64,000 nt of DNA, from NCBI GenBank assembly GCA_001556125.1, contig LSIG01000165.1, positions 52,096-116,095 of the forward strand. The letters run 5' to 3'. The notes beneath the pieces are model-generated. The model was not told where the DNA came from. It saw only the letters and a program-made list of their open reading frames with translations, and did no database searches. Below are positions 8,621 through 17,198 of this stretch, one piece after another (position 1 is the stretch's first letter; every line of letters starts with the position of its first letter). This DNA comes from Rhizobiales bacterium CCH10-E5. GTDB taxonomy: Bacteria > Pseudomonadota > Alphaproteobacteria > Rhizobiales > Beijerinckiaceae. Made by a program: the position numbers and the translations under genes.

Positions 8621-9450
8621 CAGGCGGCTTCCACCAGCGCCGGAACCGGAGCCGGGCGCGCCGGCACGACAACCGGCACCGCCGCCTGGCCCTTGAGACG
8701 CCCCTGCGGCCAGCGGATCATCTCGAAGCGGCCATCGTGATGCTCGATCACCGCCGTGCAGCTTTCGACCCAGTCACCGGTGTTGATGTAGGTCAGCCCG
8801 TCGATCTCGCGGAAGGCGGCGTGGTGGATATGCCCGCAGACGACGCCGTCGGCCTGGTGCCGGCGCGCCTCGGCGGCGAGGCAGGTCTCGAACTCGCCGA
8901 TATAGCTGACCGCGTTCTTGACCTTGTTCTTCGCCCAGGCCGAGAGCGACCAGTGCGGCAGGTGCAGCAGCCGCCGCACCTTGTTGACGACGACATTGGA
9001 GGCCAGCGCCAGCGTGTAGGCCCAGTCGCCGAGTAGGGCGAGCCATTTGGCGTTGCGGACGACGAGGTCGAACAGGTCACCATGGATGACGAGCAGCCGC
9101 TTACCGTCGGCCGTCTCGTGGACGATCTCGTCGACGAGCGTGATGCCGCCGAACTGCAGACCGGTGAAGTCGCGCAGGAAATCGTCGTGGTTGCCCGTGA
9201 CGTAGATCAGCTTCGAGCCCTTGCGAACCTTGCGCAGCAGCTTCTGGATCACGTCATTGTGCGACTGCGGGAAATACCAGCCGCTCTTCAGACGCCAGCC
9301 GTCGATGATGTCGCCGACCAGATAGATCTGCGGCGCGTCATAGGCGCGCAGAAATTCGAGGACCAGATCGGCCTGCGCCCCGCGCGTGCCGAGATGCAGA
9401 TCCGAGATGAAGATGCTGCGAACCTGCTTCGCGTCGTCCTCGTCGCCCAT
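8620..9450 (-). CDS. UDP-2,3-diacylglucosamine diphosphatase-like metallophosphatase (LpxH family)
   Basis: The calcineurin-like metal ligand motifs appear in order: SDLHLG, GDIIDGW, GNHDD, HGDLFD and GHIHHA. These match the LpxH/YbbF family, which removes UMP from UDP-2,3-diacylglucosamine in lipid A synthesis; this longer alphaproteobacterial subfamily may act on other nucleotide- or phospho-lipids. The start ATG at 9450 (MGDEDDAKQ) has a GGGTGG just upstream; an ATG at 9486 is possible. The gene is followed by and overlaps the GT4 gene by 4 bases. It is divergent from the SDR gene. Confidence 0.85.
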   Translation of the reverse strand: MGDEDDAKQVRSIFISDLHLGTRGAQADLVLEFLRAYDAPQIYLVGDIIDGWRLKSGWYFPQSHNDVIQKLLRKVRKGSKLIYVTGNHDDFLRDFTGLQFGGITLVDEIVHETADGKRLLVIHGDLFDLVVRNAKWLALLGDWAYTLALASNVVVNKVRRLLHLPHWSLSAWAKNKVKNAVSYIGEFETCLAAEARRHQADGVVCGHIHHAAFREIDGLTYINTGDWVESCTAVIEHHDGRFEMIRWPQGRLKGQAAVPVVVPARPAPVPALVEAA

Positions 9451-9574
9451 GCCACCCGGCCCATCCTGTTGCGATGCGCCCGGCATGTGTCTGATTTGCG
9501 TTGCGCTTTGATGACGGGCCCTGCGATCCGTGGTCTCACTGCCATTCGACGCTAAGAACCTCCTGAGGAACGCC

Positions 9575-10354
9575 ATGGATCTTGGAATTTCGGGCCGTAC
9601 GGCCATTGTCTGCGCCTCCAGCAAGGGGCTCGGTCGCGGCTGCGCGCAGGCGCTCGCCGAAGCCGGCTGCACCGTCGTCATCAATGGACGCGACGGCACG
9701 ACTCTCGAGGAAACGGCCCGCCAGATCCGCTCCAGCACCGGCACGACCGTCATCCCCGTCGTCGCCGACGTCTCGACCCAAGCCGGGCAGGACGCCCTGC
9801 TCGCCGCCGCCCCCGAGCCCGACATTCTGGTCAACAACAATGGCGGCCCTCCGCCGAAAGGGTTTCGTGATGTGTCGCGCGAGGCGCTGCTCGAAGGCGT
9901 GGTCCAGAACATGGCGACGCCGCTCGAACTGGTGCAGCGCGTCGTCGACGGCATGATCGCCCGGCGCTTCGGCCGCATCGTCAACATCACCTCCGCCAGC
10001 GTGCTGACCCCCCTGCCCGGGCTCGACGTCTCCTCGGCGGCACGCGCCGGGCTCACCGCCTTCCTCTCCGGCGTGGCGCGCGAGGTCGCCCATGCCAATG
10101 TCACGATCAACAACATCCTGCCGGGCATGTTCGACACCGACCGGCTCAAGGGCGGGCTGACCAAGATGGCGGCGATGAAGGGGCTGAGCGTCGAGGAAAT
10201 GGCGCAGGCCCGCCGCGCCGACGTGCCGGCCGGCCGATTCGGCGAGGCCGACGAATTCGGCCGGCTCTGCGCCTTCCTCGCCAGCGCCCATGCCGGCTAC
10301 ATCACCGGCCAGAACATCCTGATCGACGGCGGGGCGTTCCGGGGGAGCTTCTGA
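9575..10354 (+). CDS. SDR-family protein lacking the YxxxK catalytic pair
   Basis: The 259-residue Rossmann protein starts at an ATG with a good GAGGA site 7 bases upstream. The cofactor loop ASSKGLGRG and the NNNGGPP segment are typical of short-chain dehydrogenases. The usual Ser-x12-Tyr-x3-Lys motif reads NITSAS...DVSSAARAG, so Tyr is replaced by Ser and Lys by Arg. The C-terminal GQNILIDGGAFRG is normal. Either catalysis is altered or the protein is a non-classical or regulatory SDR. The substrate is unknown. Confidence 0.85.
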   Translation: MDLGISGRTAIVCASSKGLGRGCAQALAEAGCTVVINGRDGTTLEETARQIRSSTGTTVIPVVADVSTQAGQDALLAAAPEPDILVNNNGGPPPKGFRDVSREALLEGVVQNMATPLELVQRVVDGMIARRFGRIVNITSASVLTPLPGLDVSSAARAGLTAFLSGVAREVAHANVTINNILPGMFDTDRLKGGLTKMAAMKGLSVEEMAQARRADVPAGRFGEADEFGRLCAFLASAHAGYITGQNILIDGGAFRGSF

Positions 10355-10379
10355 GGCCAGCGGCTGCTCAGCACTCTCG

Positions 10380-10405
10380 CTGAGGAGCCGCCGAGCGCTC
10401 CTCAG
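10380..10405. repeat. Perfect 9-bp hairpin downstream of the SDR gene
   Basis: CTGAGGAGC-CGCCGAGC-GCTCCTCAG folds into a perfect 9-base stem with an 8-base loop, 26 bases after the SDR stop. There is no T-run on either side, so it resembles a dispersed REP-like hairpin more than a factor-independent terminator. It could still protect or end the SDR transcript. Confidence 0.5.
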
Positions 10406-10565
10406 GATGTGAACCGAGGGAAATCGAGACGGCGAGCGCCAGCGCGCCGCCCCGCCGCGGACAGTCTGACGGGGTTGCAGGCTTCGCGCTTTGAGGCCCC
10501 TTTCGGACATGATCTAACGAAGGGCGAAGCGGGGCGCCCCCGCCCTCTCGCATTGCGCCGGTCCC

Positions 10566-11495
10566 TTGTCCCCGCTCCTCGGCATCAGCCTCAAACTCCT
10601 CTCGGCGCTGTCCTTCACGCTGATGTCCGCCGGCATCAAGCATATGTCGACGCGCTATCCGACCGGGGAGCTGGTCTTCTTCCGCTCGTTCTTCGCGCTG
10701 ATTCCGCTGCTGATCTGGCTGGCCTGGCGCTCGGAACTGCCGGGCGCGCTGAAGACGCGCAATCTGCGCGGCCATCTCAAGCGCGGCGTCATCGGCTCCA
10801 CTGGTATGTTCTGCGGCTTCGCGGCCCTGCAGTTCCTGCCGCTGTCCGATGCGGTCGCGCTCGGCTACGCGGCGCCGCTCGGCGTCGTCGTGCTGGCGGC
10901 GCTGGTGCTGAAAGAGCGTGTGCGGATCTATCGCTGGAGCGCGGTCACCATCGGCTTCGTCGGCGTGCTGATCATGCTCTCGCCGCACCTGACCGGAGGC
11001 GTGCTGTCCAAGGGTTTACAGGCCGGGCCGGCGCTCGGCGCGGCACTCGGCCTGTTCGGCGCCTTCTGCTCGGCCTTCGCCTCGATCGAGGTGCGCCTGC
11101 TGACAAAGACGGAAAGCACCGGCGCGATCGTCTTCTACTTCATGCTGCTGACCAGCGCGCTGGGGCTGACCACGCTCGCCTTCGGCTGGCGCATGCCGGA
11201 CCTGACCGAGGCCGGAATGCTGGTCGCCATCGGCATCCTCGGCGGCTTGGGTCAGATCCTCCTCGTCCAGGCCTATCGCTTCGGCGACGCTTCGCTGATC
11301 GCGCCCTTCGAATACTCGACGATGATCTGGGCCGTGCTGATCGGCTGGTTCGTTTTCGGCGAATGGCCGGTCTCGACCATCTTGATCGGTGCGGCCATCG
11401 TCATCGCCTCGGGGATTTACGTCATCCTGCGCGAGCAGCGCCTCGGCGTCCTCAAGCGCGAGCAGCGCGAGATCAGCTCGACCCGGCCGACCTGA
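10566..11495 (+). CDS. DMT-family (EamA) transporter
   Basis: The 309-residue, very hydrophobic protein has about ten membrane spans in two EamA repeats; the first is marked by SAGIKHMSTRYPTGELVFFRS and the second by PFEYSTMIWAVLIGWFVFGE. The family exports amino acids or other small metabolites, and the substrate cannot be assigned. The best start is a TTG at 10566, because the hydrophobic domain begins at once and no ATG precedes it in frame. It stands alone between the SDR and the XRE-cupin regulator. Confidence 0.85.
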   Translation: MSPLLGISLKLLSALSFTLMSAGIKHMSTRYPTGELVFFRSFFALIPLLIWLAWRSELPGALKTRNLRGHLKRGVIGSTGMFCGFAALQFLPLSDAVALGYAAPLGVVVLAALVLKERVRIYRWSAVTIGFVGVLIMLSPHLTGGVLSKGLQAGPALGAALGLFGAFCSAFASIEVRLLTKTESTGAIVFYFMLLTSALGLTTLAFGWRMPDLTEAGMLVAIGILGGLGQILLVQAYRFGDASLIAPFEYSTMIWAVLIGWFVFGEWPVSTILIGAAIVIASGIYVILREQRLGVLKREQREISSTRPT

Positions 11496-11612
11496 GCCAC
11501 GCGCCGCGTTGCCGCGGCTTGCCCCGCGCCACGGCAAGAGGCATTGTCCGGCGAGACAAACATTTTCGTTCGATCGTGCAAACGATCCGACAGGCGAGGC
11601 AGGCCGGTTCAC

Positions 11613-12233
11613 ATGGGTATCGAGACGAAAGAGCGTGGCGGACGCGAGTTCGATTCCGGGGCTCACGTCATCTCGGGGCAGCTCGGCAAGACGATCCAGC
11701 GCCTGCGCAAGGCCTACAACTTCTCGCTCTCTGAGCTCGCCGAACAGTCCGGCGTCGCCAAGTCGATCATCAGCCAGATCGAGCGCAACGAGACCAACCC
11801 GACGCTGGCGACGATCTGGCGTCTGTCCCAGGCGCTCGACATCTCGATCGAGCGGGTGCTCTCCAGCGGCGAGGAAGAGCCCTTCATCGAGAAGACCGCC
11901 CGTGCCGACACACCGATCCTCGTCTCCGAGGACGGCAAGCTGAAGCTCGCCATCGTCGGCTGGATCAAGACCGTCGAATGGCTGCAATGGTATGATGTGC
12001 AGTCGGAGCCCGGCGGCGAACTCGATTCCGAAGGGCATCAGCGCGGCTCGATCGAGTCGCTCTCCGTCACCTCTGGCGAATTCGAGGTCGAGGTCGGCGA
12101 CATCGTCCAGCGCGCGAAGGCGGGCGAGACGCTGCGCTATCGCTGCGACCGCCGCCACATCGTCCGCTGCGTCGGCAGCGAGCCGGGCACCGCGATGATG
12201 GTCTGCATCCTCAAGGCCGCGGTGATGGAATAG
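11613..12233 (+). CDS. XRE-family regulator with C-terminal cupin domain
   Basis: The ATG at 11613 gives MGIETKERGG and a 206-residue protein. A Cro/C1-type HTH lies at about 23-80 (LGKTIQRLRKAYNFSLSELA, then AKSIISQIERNETNPTLATI). A cupin of about 70 residues follows with EGHQRGSIESLSVTSGEFEV. This architecture is common in regulators of amino-acid, polyamine or sugar genes that bind a small ligand in the cupin. The upstream DNA holds a weak TCGTT/AACGA inverted repeat near 11566-11583 that might be its own operator. Target genes are unknown; the DMT exporter just upstream is one candidate. Confidence 0.87.
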   Translation: MGIETKERGGREFDSGAHVISGQLGKTIQRLRKAYNFSLSELAEQSGVAKSIISQIERNETNPTLATIWRLSQALDISIERVLSSGEEEPFIEKTARADTPILVSEDGKLKLAIVGWIKTVEWLQWYDVQSEPGGELDSEGHQRGSIESLSVTSGEFEVEVGDIVQRAKAGETLRYRCDRRHIVRCVGSEPGTAMMVCILKAAVME

Positions 12234-12243
12234 TGCGGACGCT

Positions 12244-12741
12244 CTAGCGTGAGAGACGGCCTTCGTCGTCGATCAGGGTCAGGCGTTCGGGCACTGCGCC
12301 GCCCCAGCGCCAGAGAACGAGATTGATATCCTCGGCTTTGGAACCCGCCGCGAAACTGCGCACCATCAGGCCGCGATAACCGTCAGCGACCAGCGTCATT
12401 GCAAGTTCCTGCGTCGGGGCCTGCCCATCCTGGCGCATACTGTCGCGCCAGCCGGCATCGGCGAGGGCTTCCCGGGACAGGCCGATGCGGGCGAGCGCAG
12501 CCTCGTCGCGACTGTCGAAAATCGCGTCGATATCGGCGTCGTAAGAGACGAGCGTCGTTGGCTGCAGGCTGCCGGCCTGGTTGGCCTCTCTCAGGGCCGT
12601 CGTGACCGCGAGCGAGAGATAGAGCGCCGCCATGCCCCTCGGGTTGAACCGGCCTCCGTGCAGAGCCGCACCCTGGCCGGACAGCGGCTCACGCGCATAG
12701 ACGGGATTTAGCGCCCGGTAGAGCGTTCCACGATATCGCAT
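12244..12741 (-). CDS. RES-domain toxin
   Basis: The 165-residue protein starts at ATG 12741 (MRYRGTLYRALNPVYAREPL). It carries the RES signatures GGRFNPRGMAALYLS (Arg) and ALREANQ (Glu), with a conserved Ser near VRSFA. RES toxins degrade or modify cellular NAD+ and so halt growth. The gene begins 4 bases after the antitoxin stop, the usual antitoxin-toxin order. It is convergent with the XRE-cupin gene. Family assignment is confident; activity is inferred from family knowledge. Confidence 0.9.
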   Translation of the reverse strand: MRYRGTLYRALNPVYAREPLSGQGAALHGGRFNPRGMAALYLSLAVTTALREANQAGSLQPTTLVSYDADIDAIFDSRDEAALARIGLSREALADAGWRDSMRQDGQAPTQELAMTLVADGYRGLMVRSFAAGSKAEDINLVLWRWGGAVPERLTLIDDEGRLSR

Positions 12742-12745
12742 TGCA

Positions 12746-13096
12746 TCAGGCGTGAACGCCTGCGTCGATCGCATCAATGTAGTCGAGTACGTCGTCGGCG
12801 CGCCCGCCCCGCACCAGCTGCATCGCCGTCTGACCGGAGAAGCCCGCCAGCGGCTCGGAGCGGTACCAGGCATAGGCGATCAGGGCCGACCCGAAGCGCG
12901 GCTCCACCTTGTTGATGATTTCGACCATTTCGCGCAGGCGCCGCTGCGTCCTGTCGGACCGCACCCGCTCGCGGCGCTGCACCGCGTCGCGGCCAAGCCC
13001 CGCCGTGCGGGCAACCTCCTCGCTGGTCGTGCGCCAAGCCTCCGCGATCTTGCGCGGTGCGAACAGGCCGTGATCAGCATATTGAGCCAGGGACAT
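12746..13096 (-). CDS. Xre/MbcA/ParS-family antitoxin (DUF2384)
   Basis: The ATG at 13096 has an excellent GGAGG 5-9 bases upstream and gives 116 residues; a TTG at 13138 would extend the frame into what looks like promoter DNA. The C-terminal segment PRFGSALIAYAWYRSEPLAG followed by AMQLVRGGRADDVLDYIDAI is the MbcA/ParS toxin-binding domain, and the N-terminal half is a degenerate HTH. It should bind and silence the RES toxin encoded immediately downstream and repress the shared promoter. Confidence 0.88.
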   Translation of the reverse strand: MSLAQYADHGLFAPRKIAEAWRTTSEEVARTAGLGRDAVQRRERVRSDRTQRRLREMVEIINKVEPRFGSALIAYAWYRSEPLAGFSGQTAMQLVRGGRADDVLDYIDAIDAGVHA

Positions 13097-13169
13097 GACA
13101 GCCTCCGAGCCACCCAGACCGACGTGATATAGCGTCAATCGGCGCGGCGCTCAAGGTAGCCAGCCGGAG

Positions 13170-14111
13170 TCAACCTCCCGTCTTCACCGGCCGCGGCGGG
13201 CCCTGCACCGCCGGAAGCGACTTCAGATACTCCGCCATCGCCTGACGGTCGGCCTCCGGCAGTTGCGCCGTATTGCGCACCACCGCCGCCATCGTCCCGC
13301 CGACGCTGTCGAAATTGGGCGTGAAGCCGGTCTTGAGCAGTTCGGCGATCTCGCCCTTCGACCATTTGCCGAGCGCCTCGGGCGTCTGGGTGATGTTGGG
13401 GACGAACCCCCTGCCCTCCGGATCCGGCCCGCCGGCGAAGCGCGTCGCGGGAATGATGGCGCCCAGCGCATTGCGGTTGGAGTGGCATTCAGCGCAATGA
13501 CCCGGCCCGTTCACCAGATAGGCGCCGCGGTTCCACTCCTCGCTCTTCGTCGGATCGGGCCGGAAGGCGCCGCGCTCGAAGAACAGCAGCTTCCAGCCGC
13601 CGACGACGCGGCGGATGTTGAAGGGGAACGGGAGTTCATGCGGCGGCGCCCGGCCCTCGACGGGGGTGAGCGTGCGGATATAGGCGAAAAGATCGGCCAG
13701 CGCCTTGGGCGGCATCAACCGGTAGGAGGTATAGGGGAAGGACGGGTAGTAGTGCTGGCCTTTCGGCGAGACCCCAGCCGCCATCGCGTCGACGAAGTCC
13801 TGAACGCCCCAATTGCCGATGCCGTCGCGCGTATGGGGCGAGATGTTGGGCGCGTGAAAGGTTCCGAAAGGCGACTCCAGCGCGAGTCCGCCGCCGAGCC
13901 TCAGCTTGTCGTCCTGGTTCGGCGTCGCATGGCAGGAGGCGCAGCCGCCCGCGGCGAAGAGGATGCGCCCGTTCTCGATGTCGGGCGCTCCCAGCGTGCC
14001 GATCTCGGGCGACGGCGAGACCACGCGCGGGTCGGTGAGCAGATAGAAGCCGGCCAGTCCGACCGCCGCCAGCAGCACGAGTGTGACCAGCAGACGGCGA
14101 AGGCGCAGCAT
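13170..14111 (-). CDS. Membrane-anchored diheme cytochrome c
   Basis: The ATG at 14111 follows a GGGGAG site; the 313-residue product has an N-terminal anchor (residues ~6-26). Two haem motifs are present, CASCH at 57-61 and CAECH at 206-210, each in a cytochrome c domain. The architecture resembles the diheme subunits that accept electrons from membrane or periplasmic dehydrogenases such as alcohol or aldehyde oxidoreductases. The neighbouring cytochrome c' and CoxL-like gene lie on the same strand, so it may carry electrons from the molybdoenzyme, although this link is inferred. Confidence 0.87.
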   Translation of the reverse strand: MLRLRRLLVTLVLLAAVGLAGFYLLTDPRVVSPSPEIGTLGAPDIENGRILFAAGGCASCHATPNQDDKLRLGGGLALESPFGTFHAPNISPHTRDGIGNWGVQDFVDAMAAGVSPKGQHYYPSFPYTSYRLMPPKALADLFAYIRTLTPVEGRAPPHELPFPFNIRRVVGGWKLLFFERGAFRPDPTKSEEWNRGAYLVNGPGHCAECHSNRNALGAIIPATRFAGGPDPEGRGFVPNITQTPEALGKWSKGEIAELLKTGFTPNFDSVGGTMAAVVRNTAQLPEADRQAMAEYLKSLPAVQGPPRPVKTGG

Positions 14112-14206
14112 CTCGAGACTCCCCGGAAGACGGCAAAGGCGCGCCGCAGCCAAGGCTGCGGCGCGTGCATGTCAGCACAACGTCACGGGAGCCTGAAAGC
14201 TCCTCC

Positions 14207-14222
14207 GGCCGCTTCGGCGGCC
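14207..14222 (-). terminator. UUCG-type hairpin after the cytochrome c' gene
   Basis: GGCCGC-TTCG-GCGGCC forms a 6-base stem, beginning 3 bases beyond the cytochrome c' stop on the minus strand. The following T content is low (AGCTTTC), so termination is only moderately supported. Confidence 0.35.
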
Positions 14223-14224
14223 CG

Positions 14225-14656
14225 TCACTTCTTGATGCGGTAGACCTCGTGGCAGCTGCCGCAGTTCTTGGTCGCGTTGCCGAAGGCGGTGCGGAAGGCG
14301 GCGACGTCCGCAGCCGTGCCGATGGCGGCGGCATCGGTCTCGAACTTGGCGAAGGCGGCCTTGAAGCCGGCCTGGTCCTCCCAGATCTTCGTCGCCGCGG
14401 TGGTCTCGCCACCGGTCTTCGAGTTGTCGGGATAGAGCCCCGGCATCTTCTTCGCCGAGTCGACATAGACCTTGGCGATCGCCTGCGCCTTGGCCGCCTC
14501 GAAGGGCGCCTCGCCCTTGGCGATCGCCGCGCCGTCCCGCGTCGCCGCACCGACGGCCTTCATCGTGTTGCGGCGTTCGGTGATCGGGTCGGACTGGGCG
14601 AGGACGGCGGTGACGCCCAATCCCAGAACGGCGGCGACGGCGATGGTGCGGATCAT
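14225..14656 (-). CDS. Cytochrome c' (monohaem, periplasmic)
   Basis: The ATG at 14656 has an AGGGAAG site. A signal peptide of about 20 residues (cleaved after TAVLA) is followed by a four-helix domain and the C-terminal haem site CGSCH at 132-136, the hallmark position of cytochrome c'. The 143-residue length is normal. Such proteins bind NO or take part in periplasmic electron flow. It is encoded upstream of the diheme cytochrome on the same strand, separated by about 110 bases. Confidence 0.88.
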   Translation of the reverse strand: MIRTIAVAAVLGLGVTAVLAQSDPITERRNTMKAVGAATRDGAAIAKGEAPFEAAKAQAIAKVYVDSAKKMPGLYPDNSKTGGETTAATKIWEDQAGFKAAFAKFETDAAAIGTAADVAAFRTAFGNATKNCGSCHEVYRIKK

Positions 14657-14786
14657 GGCGCTTCCCTGAAGGCTTCGGCCGCCGGGATGGCGCCGATTGG
14701 AACCGTTCCAGATCAACCGATCCCGCCCTCGGCGCCAAGTGCCATTCGCGTGAGCAGTCTTGCGCGAACGCAAATCTGCCCTTGCG

Positions 14787-17096
14787 TCAGAGCCGATACC
14801 CGGCCTCCTTCAGCGCGTTGAACACCTTGAGCGGCGTCGCCGGCATGTCGATGGCCTTGATGCCCGCGGCGCGGTCGAGGGCATCGACCATCGCGTTCAT
14901 CACGGCCGGACAGGCCCCGATGGCCCCCGCCTCGCCCGCCCCCTTCACGCCGAGCGCATTCGTGACGCAGCGGACGTTGCGCGTCTCGAAATGGAAGTTC
15001 GGGATGTCGATGGCGCGCGGCAGCGCATAATCCATGAAGGTCGCCGTCAGCATCTGCCCGGACGAGTCGAAGCGGATCTCCTCCATTAGCGCCTGGCCGA
15101 TGCCCTGCGCCGCGCCGCCATGAACCTGACCCTGCAGCATGGTCGGGTTCAGCGTCATGCCGAAATCGTCCACGACGACGTAGTTGACGATCTCGGTCGC
15201 GCCGGTCTGCGGGTCGATTTCCAGCTCGCAGACATGGGTGCCGTTCGGATAGGTTGCCTCCGGCGGCTGCCAGCTCTGGTGGACGCGCAGCTTCTCGGTG
15301 GTCGCTCCGGGCAGTGCCGCGATGGCGGCGAGGTCGAGCGCCTTGTCGGTGCCGACGACGCGCACCGCCCCATCGACGATCTCGAGGTCGCCGATCCCGG
15401 CCTCGAGCTTCTCGGAGGCGAGCTGCTTCAGGTTGTCGGAGAGGATCGAGGTCGCCTTGTCGAGCGCCGCGCCGCCGACGGGGATCGAGCGCGAGCCGCC
15501 GGTGCCGGAGCCGGTCTCGACCTTGTCGGTGTCTCCCTGGATCACGCGGATGCGGTCCATGGGGATGTCGAGATGCTGGGAGACGAGCTGCGAATAGGCC
15601 GTCTCATGCCCCTGCCCGTTCGACTGCGTGCCGATCAGCACCGTGACGGTGCCGTCCTTCTCGAGGATCACCGTCGAGCTCTCCGGGCCGCCGCCGCCGC
15701 AGGCCTCGATATAGCTGGCCATGCCGATGCCGCGAATCTTGCCGGCCTTATTGGCGGCCTTGAGGCGGGCCTTGAAGCCCTTCCAGTCGGCCACCTCCAT
15801 GGCGCGGCGCATATGGCCCTCGAACTCGCCGGAATCGTAGACCGGCCCGGTCTGGGTCTGATGCGGCATCTCGCTCGGCTTGACGAAGTTGAGCGCCCGC
15901 ACGGCATCCGGCGTCTTGCCCGTCTCGCGGGCGATGGCGTCGACCAGCCGCTCGATCAGATAGGCCGCCTCGGGGCGCCCCGCGCCGCGATAGGCATCGA
16001 CCGCCATGGTGTTGGTCAGGATGCCGCGGAAGCGGACATGCACGGCCGGGATGTTGTAGCAGCCCGGCGTCATCGTCGTGCCGACCCAGGGGATGAAGGG
16101 CCCGTATTGCGAGAGATAGGCGCCCATCTCGGCCGCGAGATCCACCTTCAGGGCGATGAACTTGCCGCGCTTGTCGAGCGCCATCGTCGCGGTGGCGAGA
16201 TTGGCCCGGCCATGGGTGTCGGCGAGGAAATGCTCGGTCCGGTCCGCGACCCAGCGCACGGGGCGCTTCAGCTTCTCCGCCGCGACCATCGTCAGCGGGT
16301 ATTCGCGGTACATGAAGATCTTGGTGCCGAAGCCGCCGCCGACATCCGGCGTCACCACACGGATGCGAGACGGATCGACCTTGAGGATGCTCTTGGCGAG
16401 GATGTCGCGCGTGCCGTGGCTGCCTTGGCTGCCGAGCGTCAATGTCCAGCGCTTCGTCGCCTTGTCGTATTCGGCGATGCAGGCGCGGGTCTCCATGTAG
16501 TTGGAGGCGAGGCGGTTGTTGACGATCGTCACCGCCACCGTGCGGTCGGCCTTGGCGAAGGCGGCGTCGGTCTTCGCCTTGTCGCCCTGTTCGGCCTCGA
16601 AGGCGACATTGCCCGGCCGGTCCGGCCAGATCTGCGGCGCCTTGGGATCGAGCGCCTCCTCGATCCCGGTGACCGAGGGCAGCGTCGTCCACTCGATGTC
16701 GATCGCCTCGGCGGCATCGCGGGCCTGTGCCAGCGTCTCCGCGACGATGAAGGCGACTGCCTCGCCGACATGGCGCACCGTGTCGGTCGGCAGCACCGGC
16801 ACGGGCAGCGGCTTCACCGGCTCGCCCGAGACCGTCTTGATCAGCCCCTTGCAGGGCAGGTCGCCGAGATGGGCGACGTCCTCGCCCGTCAGGATGAGCT
16901 TGACGCCCCTCATCCGCCGCGCCGTCTCCTTGTCGCGGATCTTGAAGGTGGCATGGGCGTATTGCGAGCGCAGGACGAAGGCGTGCAGAGCCCCCTCGAC
17001 GGCGGTGTCATCCGTGTAGCGCCCGGCCCCCGTGGTCAGGCGCTGGTCCTCGACGCGGCGGACCGGCTGTCCGAATCCGAATTTCATGGGGCGCAT
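14787..17096 (-). CDS. CoxL-like form II molybdopterin-binding subunit (xanthine dehydrogenase family)
   Basis: The 769-residue protein begins with KFGFGQPVRRVEDQRLTTG, the standard start of CO dehydrogenase-like large subunits. The active-site loop reads AYRGAGR (residues 368-374), the form II version, rather than the AYRCSFR of true CO dehydrogenase. The GSGTGGSRS and GQGHETAYSQL molybdenum-site segments are present. Form II enzymes oxidise diverse aldehydes or N-heterocycles. Medium (FAD) and small (2Fe-2S) subunits, which would normally be cotranscribed, are absent on both sides, so it must pair with subunits encoded elsewhere or be an orphan. Confidence 0.9.
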   Translation of the reverse strand: MRPMKFGFGQPVRRVEDQRLTTGAGRYTDDTAVEGALHAFVLRSQYAHATFKIRDKETARRMRGVKLILTGEDVAHLGDLPCKGLIKTVSGEPVKPLPVPVLPTDTVRHVGEAVAFIVAETLAQARDAAEAIDIEWTTLPSVTGIEEALDPKAPQIWPDRPGNVAFEAEQGDKAKTDAAFAKADRTVAVTIVNNRLASNYMETRACIAEYDKATKRWTLTLGSQGSHGTRDILAKSILKVDPSRIRVVTPDVGGGFGTKIFMYREYPLTMVAAEKLKRPVRWVADRTEHFLADTHGRANLATATMALDKRGKFIALKVDLAAEMGAYLSQYGPFIPWVGTTMTPGCYNIPAVHVRFRGILTNTMAVDAYRGAGRPEAAYLIERLVDAIARETGKTPDAVRALNFVKPSEMPHQTQTGPVYDSGEFEGHMRRAMEVADWKGFKARLKAANKAGKIRGIGMASYIEACGGGGPESSTVILEKDGTVTVLIGTQSNGQGHETAYSQLVSQHLDIPMDRIRVIQGDTDKVETGSGTGGSRSIPVGGAALDKATSILSDNLKQLASEKLEAGIGDLEIVDGAVRVVGTDKALDLAAIAALPGATTEKLRVHQSWQPPEATYPNGTHVCELEIDPQTGATEIVNYVVVDDFGMTLNPTMLQGQVHGGAAQGIGQALMEEIRFDSSGQMLTATFMDYALPRAIDIPNFHFETRNVRCVTNALGVKGAGEAGAIGACPAVMNAMVDALDRAAGIKAIDMPATPLKVFNALKEAGYRL

Positions 17097-17198
17097 GGCC
17101 GAAAGTCCCTCAGATTGGTCGAATGAAACACTGAAATAGAATCGGGCCGCGGTCAGCCCCGCCGGATCGCGCGCGGGGATGCACGCAGCGCATCGCCC

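Noticed and set aside
15120..17126. 668-codon plus-strand open frame opposite coxL
   Set aside because: No recognisable motif, Arg/Asp/Val-rich composition, fully antisense to a well supported molybdoenzyme gene.
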